From Allobosea vaviloviae (GTDB taxonomy: Bacteria; Pseudomonadota; Alphaproteobacteria; Rhizobiales; Beijerinckiaceae): a DNA stretch of 64,000 bases. The position numbers and the translations under genes were made by a program. Location: assembly GCF_001298265.1 (NCBI RefSeq), contig NZ_LGSZ01000080.1:32233-96232 (forward strand). The letters are read 5' to 3'. Positions 27,197 through 34,609 of this stretch are shown one piece after another. The notes beneath the pieces were generated by a model. The model was not told where the DNA came from and ran no database searches. It saw only the letters and a program-made list of their open reading frames with translations. The number at the start of each line of letters is the position of its first letter. Positions within the stretch are counted from its first letter, which is position 1.

Positions 27197-27227
27197 ATCC
27201 CCGGCGGGCGACCGCCGGGGATTTTTC
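27196..27227 (+). terminator. Rho-independent terminator of glnK-amtB
   Basis: A perfect 12-bp stem, AATCCCCGGCGG/CCGCCGGGGATT with loop GCGA, runs into TTTTTCG. Confidence 0.93.
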
Positions 27228-27290
27228 GTTCAAGGGCAGGCTCGTTCGCTGCGTGCCCGGCCCGTGCGAGCGCCCGCGACCGCGCCAAGG

Positions 27291-27306
27291 TTAAGCGGGT
27301 CTTAAC
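27291..27306 (+). promoter_or_regulatory. Perfect CtrA box upstream of ftsK
   Basis: TTAAGCGGGTCTTAAC matches TTAA-N7-TTAAC exactly. It lies 74 bp upstream of the ftsK start in a gap with no other gene. It is consistent with cell-cycle control of ftsK by CtrA; direct binding is inference. Confidence 0.7.
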
Positions 27307-27379
27307 CTCGCCTTCCTAACGTGATGGGGATGGCCGATGCGACGCGGCCCGTAGCCCAGGGATGACGGCTTAATTCCGC

Positions 27380-29989
27380 ATGCGCACGATCCGACGCTCC
27401 TCATCGCTGATGGACCGCCTGCCCGACCCGATCAGGGAGTTCCTGTCGCGCCGTGCCAGCGAGATCACGGGGCTTGCCGTGCTGGCCCTGATGGCCGCCG
27501 TCGCGCTGTCGCTCGCGACTTGGTCGGTCGATGATCCCAGCCTCAACAACGCCACCAGTGGCGCCGTCAGGAACTGGCTCGGCCGGCCCGGCGCGATGAT
27601 CGCCGATCTGATGATGCAGCTGATCGGGCTCGGCGTCATCGCGCTGCTGTTCCCGCCGGTGATCTGGTCGCTTCGGCTGGTCCGTTTCCATCTCTTCGAC
27701 AGGGGCGCGCTCAAGCTCGGCCTCTGGGTCGTCGGCGTCGCCGCCACGGCCGCCGTCGGCAGCGCGCTGCCCGCCACGCCGCGCTGGCCGTTGCCGACCG
27801 GCATGGGCGGCGTCATCGGCGACGGCCTTCTGTTCGGCACCCGCAATCTCGCCGGCATCGCCGGCAATGCGCTGGGCGGCCTGGTCGGCTTCCTCTATGC
27901 CGGCATCGCCATCCTGGCCGTCACGGCCGCTGCGGGCTTCGGCTTCGTCAGCGACGAGGACCCGGTCGCCGACGCCGACGACGCCGATGAATCTTGGTCG
28001 GAGAGCGAGGACCGCCGCGAGGACGAGCCCGGCATCGCCGTGATCCTGATCGGCTGGCTCGCTCATGGCGCGATGGCGCTGCGCGGCGCGATCCTGCGTC
28101 GCCTGCCGCAACCGCCGGCCGCGGCAACGCAAGGCGCGCAGCAGGGATCGCAGCATGGCAGCGCACCCGCCCCCGCAGCCGGCCGCGTCCGTCGCGAGCC
28201 GCAATTCCAGGACGGTCCTCGTCGCGAACAGGCTGTGCGCCCGACACTGCCGGCCTTCGACCCCGAGCCGCTCCCCTCTTCGCGCGCCGCAAAGACGCCG
28301 GGTCGCGACCTCGGCCCGCCCTTCGATGTCGAGGATGACGGTCCTCAGGATTTGCGCGACCTCAACGCGCCGCGCGTCACTCCGCCGCCGCCCGCGCCAA
28401 AGACCGGAAAGCGCATCCAGCGGGAGGCTCAGCCCTCCCTGCTCGATCGCGACGCGTTCGAACTGCCGCCGCTGACCTATCTCGGCGAGCCCAAGAAGCT
28501 ACCGGCCAATGCGATCTCGACCGACGCGCTGGAGCAGAACGCCACGCTGCTCGAAGGCGTGCTCGAGGATTTCGGCGTGCGCGGCGAGATCACGCAGGTG
28601 CGCCCCGGCCCTGTCGTGACGCTGTACGAGCTCGAGCCCGCGCCGGGCACCAAATCCTCGCGGGTGATTTCGCTGGCCGACGACATCGCCCGCTCCATGA
28701 GCGCGATTTCGGCGCGCGTGGCGGTGATCCCCGGCAAGAACGCGATCGGCATCGAACTGCCCAATGCCCGCCGCGAGACGGTGTTCCTGCGCGAGCTTCT
28801 GGCGAGCCAGGATTTCGAGAGCTCCAAGCACAAGCTCGCGCTGGGGCTTGGCAAGACCATCGGCGGCGAGCCGGTGATCGTCGATCTCGCCAAGATGCCG
28901 CATCTGCTCGTCGCCGGCACCACCGGCTCGGGCAAATCGGTGGCGATCAACACCATGATCCTGTCGCTGCTCTACCGGCTCACCCCGGAGCAGTGCCGGC
29001 TGATCATGGTCGATCCCAAGATGCTCGAATTGTCGGTTTATGACGGCATTCCCCATCTGCTCACCCCCGTCGTCACCGACCCGAAGAAGGCGGTCGTGGC
29101 CCTGAAATGGGCGGTGCGCGAGATGGAGGAGCGCTACAAGAAGATGTCGAAGCTCTCGGTGCGCAACATCGACGGCTTCAATGCGCGGGTGGTCGAGGCC
29201 AAGGCCGCCGGCGAGGTCATCACCCGCACGGTCCAGACCGGCTTCGACCGGCATTCCGGCGAGGCTGTCTATGAGGAGGAGGTCATGGACCTCGAGCCTC
29301 TGCCCTATATCGTGGTGATCGTCGACGAGATGGCCGATTTGATGATGGTCGCCGGCAAGGAGATCGAGGGCACGATCCAGCGTCTGGCCCAGATGGCACG
29401 CGCCGCGGGCATCCATGTCGTGCTGGCGACGCAGAGGCCGTCGGTCGACGTCATCACCGGCACGATCAAGGCGAACTTCCCGACGCGGATCTCCTTCCAG
29501 GTCACCAGCAAGATCGACTCGCGCACGATCCTGGGCGAGATGGGCGCCGAGCAGCTTCTGGGCCAGGGCGACATGCTCTACATGGCCGGCGGCGGTCGCA
29601 TCACCCGCGTCCACGGCCCCTTCGTCAGCGATGGCGAGGTCGAGAAGGTCGTGGCCCATCTCAAGACGCAAGGCCGGCCTCAGTACCTCGACGCGGTCAC
29701 CTCCGAGGAAGATGCGGCGCCCGAGGAGGGCGAGGATGGCGCGGTCTTCGACAAGACCGGCATGGGCCAGGCCGAGAGCGAGGATCCTTACGACCAGGCG
29801 GTGGCGGTGGTCCTGCGCGACAAGAAGGCCTCGACCTCCTACATCCAGCGCCGCCTCCAGATCGGCTACAACCGCGCCGCCTCGATCATGGAGCGGATGG
29901 AGAACGAAGGCATCGTCGGACCCGCCAACCACGCCGGCAAACGCGACATCCTCGTCGAGACCGGCCGCGCCAGGGAAGACGAGGATTGA
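27380..29989 (+). CDS. ftsK: DNA translocase FtsK
   Basis: The 869-residue septal DNA pump helps segregate chromosomes and resolve dimers. N-terminal transmembrane helices (GLAVLALMAAVALSLATWS, LIGLGVIALLFPPVIWSL, WVVGVAATAAVGSALPA, a fourth near FLYAGIAILAVTAAAGF) precede a Pro/Arg-rich linker (about residues 190-370). The motor follows with Walker A AGTTGSGKSVAINTMILSLL and Walker B YIVVIVDEMADLMMV, then the gamma winged helix (DPYDQAVAVVLRDKKASTSYIQRRLQIGYNRAASIMERMENEGIVGPAN) for KOPS recognition. The linker is short compared with E. coli FtsK. Confidence 0.97.
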   Translation: MRTIRRSSSLMDRLPDPIREFLSRRASEITGLAVLALMAAVALSLATWSVDDPSLNNATSGAVRNWLGRPGAMIADLMMQLIGLGVIALLFPPVIWSLRLVRFHLFDRGALKLGLWVVGVAATAAVGSALPATPRWPLPTGMGGVIGDGLLFGTRNLAGIAGNALGGLVGFLYAGIAILAVTAAAGFGFVSDEDPVADADDADESWSESEDRREDEPGIAVILIGWLAHGAMALRGAILRRLPQPPAAATQGAQQGSQHGSAPAPAAGRVRREPQFQDGPRREQAVRPTLPAFDPEPLPSSRAAKTPGRDLGPPFDVEDDGPQDLRDLNAPRVTPPPPAPKTGKRIQREAQPSLLDRDAFELPPLTYLGEPKKLPANAISTDALEQNATLLEGVLEDFGVRGEITQVRPGPVVTLYELEPAPGTKSSRVISLADDIARSMSAISARVAVIPGKNAIGIELPNARRETVFLRELLASQDFESSKHKLALGLGKTIGGEPVIVDLAKMPHLLVAGTTGSGKSVAINTMILSLLYRLTPEQCRLIMVDPKMLELSVYDGIPHLLTPVVTDPKKAVVALKWAVREMEERYKKMSKLSVRNIDGFNARVVEAKAAGEVITRTVQTGFDRHSGEAVYEEEVMDLEPLPYIVVIVDEMADLMMVAGKEIEGTIQRLAQMARAAGIHVVLATQRPSVDVITGTIKANFPTRISFQVTSKIDSRTILGEMGAEQLLGQGDMLYMAGGGRITRVHGPFVSDGEVEKVVAHLKTQGRPQYLDAVTSEEDAAPEEGEDGAVFDKTGMGQAESEDPYDQAVAVVLRDKKASTSYIQRRLQIGYNRAASIMERMENEGIVGPANHAGKRDILVETGRAREDED

Positions 29990-30179
29990 GCGGCTTCAGG
30001 CGAGTCGGCCCTTGCGGTTGCCGGCCTCGGTCCTCAAATTGCCATCAGGGTGCTGCAACCTCTCGCACACCCGTAGCGTTGAGCTGCCGCGCGCCATGCC
30101 GGCAGCGGAAGAATGCGCAACACATGTGTCCGGTCGTTGCGGAGGATTGCGGCGACACAGGAATGGAGCAGACCTGCTC

Positions 30180-31010
30180 ATGACATCGCTCCCGACGCGT
30201 CGGGCCAAAATTGCCCTGGTGGCTCTGCTGGGCTGCGCAGCCCTGCCTGCCTCGCTGACAGCGCAACCGCTGCAACTGCAGCCGTCCAAGCCGGCTGTGG
30301 CGAGGCCCGCCGTCGCGCGCCCGCTGCCCCTGCCGCCAAGCCGGCCTCCGGGTCTCGGCCTGCCGCGCGTGGCCGAAGCCGCTGCCGTGCAGCCGGCATC
30401 GTCGTCGGCCGGAAGCGCCGTGGCGGAAGCCGCACGTCCCGCCGCGACACCAGCGCGCGCCAAGGCCGGCGCACCAGCGACGCAGGAAGAAGCGATCGAG
30501 CGGCTCAATACCTATCTCAACAGCTTCTCATCTCTGCAGGGCAACTTCATCCAGTTCGCCGCCAATGGGCGCCGCCTTGAAGGTCGGATCTACATCCAAC
30601 GCCCCGGCAAGATGCGCTTCGAATACGAGCCTCCGGCGACGATCGAGGTCATTGCGGATGGCACCTCCGTCGCGGTTCGCGACAAGAAGCTGGCGACGCA
30701 GGACATCTACTCGCTCGGGCAAACGCCGCTGAAATTCCTCGTGCGCGAAAAGATGGATCTCGCCCGTGACGGCACCATCACCGGCGCTGGCGTCGATGGC
30801 GATGTCCTGTCGGTGCGCCTCGAGGACCGTTCGACGCTGGGCGGGACCTCGAAAATCACGCTGAAATTCGACCTGGTCGCCAACGTCCTGAAGCAATGGG
30901 TGGTAATCGACCCGCAGGGCTACGAGACCTCAGTCGCGCTCTACAATCTCGACACCCAGCGACGCCCCGACGCGAAGAACTTCGTGATCGACTATCAGCG
31001 CAAGCTTTGA
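30180..31010 (+). CDS. lolA: Outer-membrane lipoprotein carrier protein LolA, with long Pro/Ala-rich N-terminus
   Basis: The 276-residue periplasmic chaperone ferries lipoproteins from LolCDE to the outer membrane. A signal peptide (RRAKIALVALLGCAALPASLTAQ) is followed by a Pro/Ala-rich, low-complexity stretch to about residue 98, then the LolA domain: AIERLNTYLNSFSSLQGNFIQFAANGRRLEGRIYIQRPGKMRFEYEPP and a beta-rich remainder ending NFVIDYQRKL. The linker is about 70 residues longer than in E. coli LolA. It is 190 bp downstream of ftsK, a conserved alphaproteobacterial neighbour. Confidence 0.92.
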   Translation: MTSLPTRRAKIALVALLGCAALPASLTAQPLQLQPSKPAVARPAVARPLPLPPSRPPGLGLPRVAEAAAVQPASSSAGSAVAEAARPAATPARAKAGAPATQEEAIERLNTYLNSFSSLQGNFIQFAANGRRLEGRIYIQRPGKMRFEYEPPATIEVIADGTSVAVRDKKLATQDIYSLGQTPLKFLVREKMDLARDGTITGAGVDGDVLSVRLEDRSTLGGTSKITLKFDLVANVLKQWVVIDPQGYETSVALYNLDTQRRPDAKNFVIDYQRKL

Positions 31011-31035
31011 CGGTCCCTGACACGGGCATCGCTCC

Positions 31036-31063
31036 GCAAGCCGCCTGAAACGGCTTGCCTTTT
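31036..31063 (+). terminator. Probable terminator after lolA
   Basis: The stem GCAAGCCG/CGGCTTGC (8 bp, loop CCTGAAA) is followed by CTTTTG. The T-tract is short. Confidence 0.6.
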
Positions 31064-31112
31064 GCGCGCCAGCAAACCAGTTTCCGGCTCCCTTTCGCCG
31101 GAACCGCTTTGC

Positions 31113-31928
31113 GTGCAACTCACCGTCACAAGCTGGAACATCAACTCGGTCAGGCTGCGGATCGGCATGGTCACGGATTTCCTGGCCGCGCACGCACCCG
31201 ATATCCTCTGCCTGCAGGAAACCAAGACGCCCGACGAGCAGTTTCCGGGAAAGGCCTTTGAAAAGGCCGGCTACGTCCATCAGGCCTTCATCGGCCAGAA
31301 GGGCTATAACGGCGTCGCCATCGTCTCGAAGCTGCCCTTCAGCGAGAAGGACGCCATGGCGATGTGTGGCCGCAACGACGCCCGCCACATGACAGCCGTG
31401 CTGGACACCGGCGCAGGAGCCGCTGCCGGCATTGCGATCCACAATTTCTACATTCCCGCCGGCGGCGATATTCCCGACCCCGAGAAAAACGAGAAGTTCG
31501 CGCATAAGCTCGCCTTTCTCGACGAGATCGGCGCCTGGGGCATCGCGAAGCGGCCAACGGACCGGCCCGCCATCCTGCTCGGCGACCTCAACATCGCCCC
31601 CTACGAGCACGATGTCTGGAGCCACAAGCAGCTCCTCGACGTGGTCAGCCACACGCCGATCGAGACCCAGACGCTGGAGAGGCTGCGCTCCGAGCTCGGC
31701 TGGACCGATGCGGCGCGCACGCTGCGGCCGGAGCCTGAGAAGCTCTACAGCTGGTGGAGTTACCGCGCCGCCGATTGGGAGCTCTCGAACCGGGGCCGCC
31801 GGCTCGACCATATCTGGCTCTCCGACGCACTGACGCCGGCCCTGCGCGATGTTACCTTTCTGCGTGAGGCCCGGGGCTGGGAGCGCCCCTCGGACCATGT
31901 GCCGGTGACGGTGACCTTGGAGCTGTGA
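31113..31928 (+). CDS. xth: Exodeoxyribonuclease III
   Basis: The 271-residue AP endonuclease/3'-exonuclease acts in base-excision repair. It has the EEP-fold motifs SWNINSVRLR, LQETKTPDEQFP, GYNGVAIVSK, GDLNIAP and RRLDHIWLSD, ending with SDHVPVTVTLEL with the catalytic His. I use the GTG at 31113, which gives the normal N-terminus; an ATG at 31062 would add 17 residues that overlap the end of the preceding terminator. Confidence 0.95.
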   Translation: MQLTVTSWNINSVRLRIGMVTDFLAAHAPDILCLQETKTPDEQFPGKAFEKAGYVHQAFIGQKGYNGVAIVSKLPFSEKDAMAMCGRNDARHMTAVLDTGAGAAAGIAIHNFYIPAGGDIPDPEKNEKFAHKLAFLDEIGAWGIAKRPTDRPAILLGDLNIAPYEHDVWSHKQLLDVVSHTPIETQTLERLRSELGWTDAARTLRPEPEKLYSWWSYRAADWELSNRGRRLDHIWLSDALTPALRDVTFLREARGWERPSDHVPVTVTLEL

Positions 31929-31955
31929 CGGACGGCTGACCGGCGACTGGCGCCG

Positions 31956-32423
31956 TCAGCGGACTGCGTCGATCGCAGTCAGCGCGTGCTGGACCGCCGT
32001 CAACTCGTCGACGAAACCGCGCAGCCTGTCGCTGATCGCAGTCGCCACGGCCTGTGCCGAGGCCGGAGACTCCGCGAGCACGCGGCGCATGACGCTGCGC
32101 GACAGCCGCATCACCTGGGTCGGCTCGCGGGCGATCGCCGTGGCCTGGCGTGCGACAGAGGTGAAGAGCGCCATCTCGCCGATCAACGCACCGGCCCCGG
32201 CAACTTCTTCGGCCGGCTGCCCGTCTTCCCGACTTGTCAGGGCGATCGTGCCCGAGATGACCAGCACACCGCCATCCGACGGCTCACCGATTCGAAAGAG
32301 GATGTCGCCCGCACGCAGGATACGGCTCTCCGCCGCGAAGGCGACGAGCCTCAGCGCATCGCGTTCCATCAGGCCCAGCAAAGGTTGCCGGGCCAAGAGG
32401 GCGATATCGTCGTCGAGTGCCAC
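31956..32423 (-). CDS. Stand-alone cyclic-nucleotide-binding domain protein
   Basis: The 155-residue protein is a single Crp/Fnr-type sensor domain without a helix-turn-helix. The beta-roll reads GDILFRIGEPSDGGVLVISGTIALTS, and the phosphate-binding cassette GEMALFTSVARQATAIA retains Gly-Glu and Arg. The C-terminal helix (SAQAVATAISDRLRGFVDELTAVQHAL) could mediate dimerisation. It starts 4 bp after the cenR stop, so it is co-transcribed with that regulator. Its ligand, cAMP or cGMP, is unknown. Confidence 0.88.
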   Translation of the reverse strand: MALDDDIALLARQPLLGLMERDALRLVAFAAESRILRAGDILFRIGEPSDGGVLVISGTIALTSREDGQPAEEVAGAGALIGEMALFTSVARQATAIAREPTQVMRLSRSVMRRVLAESPASAQAVATAISDRLRGFVDELTAVQHALTAIDAVR

Positions 32424-32427
32424 GGGT

Positions 32428-33114
32428 TTAGGGGTTGAGCCGGTAGCCGCCGGCGTCGGTCACGAGCAGCCGGGCGTGACCCGGATCAGGCTCGATCTTC
32501 TGGCGCAGCCGGTAGATATGCGTTTCGAGCGTGTGAGTGGTGACCTGGCTGTTATAGCCCCAGACCTCCTGCAGCAGGACCTCGCGCGCGATCGGCTTGC
32601 GGCCGGCACGGTAGAGAAAGCGCAGAATCGCGGTTTCCTTCTCGGTGAGCTTGGTCTTCGAGCCTTTCTCGCTGACCAGAAGCTTCGACCCCGGGTGGAA
32701 CGTGTAGGGTCCAACCTGAAAGACGGCGTCCTCGCTCGCCTCGTATTGCCGCAGATGCGCGCGGATCCTTGCCAGCAGCACGGCGAACTTGAACGGCTTC
32801 ACGACATAGTCGTTGGCCCCGGCTTCCAGACCGAGCACGGTGTCGGCGTCGGAGCCCTGGCCCGTCAGCATGATCACTGGGCTCTTGAAACCGTTCTTGC
32901 GCATCAGCTTGACCGCTTCGCGCCCGTCCATGTCCGGCAGGCCGACATCCATGATCGCAAGATCGATGCGATCCCCCTGGACCGCCTTGACGGCGGCCGT
33001 CGCGGTTCCTGCTGTCGACAGCTTGAATTCTTCATAAAGGGCAAGCTGTTCGGCCAGCGCCTCTCGCAGGGTCTGGTCGTCATCGACCAGAAGGATATGA
33101 TGGACGGCGGGCAT
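32428..33114 (-). CDS. cenR: OmpR-family response regulator, CenR-like
   Basis: The 228-residue regulator has a receiver domain (acidic pocket DDD at 11-13, phospho-acceptor Asp56 in AIMDVGLPDMDG, Thr in MLTGQGS, Lys in VVKPF) and a winged-helix DNA-binding domain from about residue 125 (LTEKETAILRFLYRAGRKPIAREVLLQEVWGYNSQVTTHTLETHIYRLRQKIEPDP). The receiver resembles CenR of Caulobacter (OtpR in Brucella), a cell-envelope regulator that works with the kinase CenK. No kinase is nearby. The symbol is a family-level inference. Confidence 0.8.
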   Translation of the reverse strand: MPAVHHILLVDDDQTLREALAEQLALYEEFKLSTAGTATAAVKAVQGDRIDLAIMDVGLPDMDGREAVKLMRKNGFKSPVIMLTGQGSDADTVLGLEAGANDYVVKPFKFAVLLARIRAHLRQYEASEDAVFQVGPYTFHPGSKLLVSEKGSKTKLTEKETAILRFLYRAGRKPIAREVLLQEVWGYNSQVTTHTLETHIYRLRQKIEPDPGHARLLVTDAGGYRLNP

Positions 33115-33195
33115 GAAACATCGTTCGCACGAGAAATGACGGATCACAATGAGCCCGCTGAATCGCGACCGCAAGTCACGCCCTATGGAATTGCC

Positions 33196-33765
33196 GTGAG
33201 AAAACGTGAGAATCGGGCGCCGCGCCCGGATCATGCCGGCCCCCCGCCGCTGCGCAGACTCCGTGTCTTCGCCTCGGTCCGTGACCCGCGGAAGGGCTTT
33301 CTGCTCGCCGGCGGCGCCGCCTTTCCTTGCGCGCTGGGCCGCTCGGGGATCGCTACGCTAAAGCGCGAGGGCGATGGCCGAACGCCGCGCGCCGCCCTGC
33401 CGCTGCGCAGCGTGCTGTTTCGGGCTGACCGGATCGGCCGGCCGCGCACGCTTCTGCCGACGCGTGCGATTCGTTCACGCGACGCCTGGTGCGACGACGT
33501 GTCCGATCGCCGCTACAACCGCCTGATCGACCGCCCGCCGGGCGAAGCCGAGGAACGGCTGACCCGCGACGACCATCTCTACGACATCGTCGTCGAACTC
33601 GGCTGGAACGATGCGCCTGTGATTCGCGGCCGCGGCAGCGCGATCTTCTGGCACCTGGCCCGCCCGGGCTTCACGCCGACCGCCGGCTGCGTCGCGGTCG
33701 AGGGCCACGTCTTCGCCAAGGTGCTGCCCCGGCTGGCGCGGCGCTGCGTGATACGCGTCGGCTGA
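33196..33765 (+). CDS. L,D-transpeptidase (YkuD) family protein
   Basis: The 189-residue protein contains a compact YkuD domain with the catalytic pattern HLARPGFTPTAGCVAV (His, then Gly-Cys). The family is related to ErfK/YbiS enzymes that form 3-3 cross-links or attach lipoproteins, but the short all-domain form may be an amidase-like cytoplasmic or non-canonical version, as no signal peptide is visible. I chose the GTG at 33196; an ATG at 33136 would leave only 21 bp between it and divergent cenR. Its stop is 1 bp from the yggS-type gene. Confidence 0.85.
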   Translation: MRKRENRAPRPDHAGPPPLRRLRVFASVRDPRKGFLLAGGAAFPCALGRSGIATLKREGDGRTPRAALPLRSVLFRADRIGRPRTLLPTRAIRSRDAWCDDVSDRRYNRLIDRPPGEAEERLTRDDHLYDIVVELGWNDAPVIRGRGSAIFWHLARPGFTPTAGCVAVEGHVFAKVLPRLARRCVIRVG

Positions 33766-33766
33766 C

Positions 33767-34432
33767 TTACCCGCGCGCGCCAAAGATCGCGCTGCCGACG
33801 CGCACATGCGTCGCGCCGAGCTGGATGGCCGCCTCGTAATCGGCGCTCATGCCCATCGACAGGCCGCGCAGGCCGTGCTTCGACGCAATCTTGGCCAGCA
33901 GGGCGAAATGCGGCGAAGGCGGATCCTCGGCTGGGGGAATGCACATCAGCCCCTCGATCACCAGACCGTGATGGACGCGGCAGCTCTCGAGGAAGGCGTC
34001 GATCTCGCTTGGGCTGACGCCACCCTTCTGCGGCTCGTCGCCGGTATTGACCTGCACGAACAGCGTCGGCGCCTTGCCGCTGCGGCCGATCTCGCGCGCC
34101 AGCTCCTTGGCGAGGCTTTCGCGGTCGAGCGAGTGGATCGCGTCGAACAGTTCGACCGCCTCTCTGGCCTTGTTGGACTGAAGCGGCCCGATCATATGCA
34201 CCTGCGCGTCGGGGAAGCGTTCCTTGAGCCCCGGCCACTTGGCCTTGGCCTCCTGGACATAGTTCTCTCCGAAGACGCGCTGCCCTGCCTCCAGAACCGG
34301 CAGGATCGCGTCCGCCGGCATCGTCTTGGACACCGCGATCAGCGTCACCGAATCCGGCTCGCGCTCGAAATCGCGTGCCGCGCGGGCGATTGCCGCCTGC
34401 GTCTGGGCCAATCGCGTCACCGTATCGCTCAT
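33767..34432 (-). CDS. YggS family pyridoxal phosphate-binding protein (PLPBP)
   Basis: The 221-residue PLP homeostasis protein folds as an alanine-racemase-like barrel with no known catalytic activity. Signatures are LIAVSKTMPADAI with the PLP lysine, FGENYVQEAKAKW, VHMIGPLQSNKAREAV, VNTGDEPQKGG and GLSMGMSADYEAAIQLGATHVRVGSAIFG. The start at 34432 is supported by AAGGGA at good spacing; an in-frame ATG at 34447 is upstream. It is divergent from leuS, with a palindromic repeat between. Confidence 0.94.
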   Translation of the reverse strand: MSDTVTRLAQTQAAIARAARDFEREPDSVTLIAVSKTMPADAILPVLEAGQRVFGENYVQEAKAKWPGLKERFPDAQVHMIGPLQSNKAREAVELFDAIHSLDRESLAKELAREIGRSGKAPTLFVQVNTGDEPQKGGVSPSEIDAFLESCRVHHGLVIEGLMCIPPAEDPPSPHFALLAKIASKHGLRGLSMGMSADYEAAIQLGATHVRVGSAIFGARG

Positions 34433-34482
34433 CTCGTATCCCTTCATGCCTGGGCCGACGTTGACCACGTGCACGCAATGGT

Positions 34483-34537
34483 GTCCTAGAGCATGATGCC
34501 GAAAAGTGGGAACCGGTTTTCGGACACCATCATGCGC
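34483..34537. repeat. Rhizobiales palindromic intergenic repeat (GCATGAT-CCGAAAA type)
   Basis: The arms TAGAGCATGATG and CATCATGCGCTA pair over 11 of 12 bases, and inside them CCGAAAA pairs with TTTTCGG around a GTGGGAACC centre. The layout equals a family I know as very common between genes of Bradyrhizobium-like and Methylobacterium-like genomes. Here it lies between the divergent yggS and leuS genes. Confidence 0.8.
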
Positions 34538-34609
34538 TAATCTCTTGGACGAGAGACGGATTCGGATCTCGTCCGGCCCCATCCGATCATGCAAGAATAG
34601 CCCGCAATC

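Noticed and set aside
34461..34480. CACGTG core as another parS site
   Set aside because: The flanks (TTGACCACGTGCACGC) do not match parS beyond the core.
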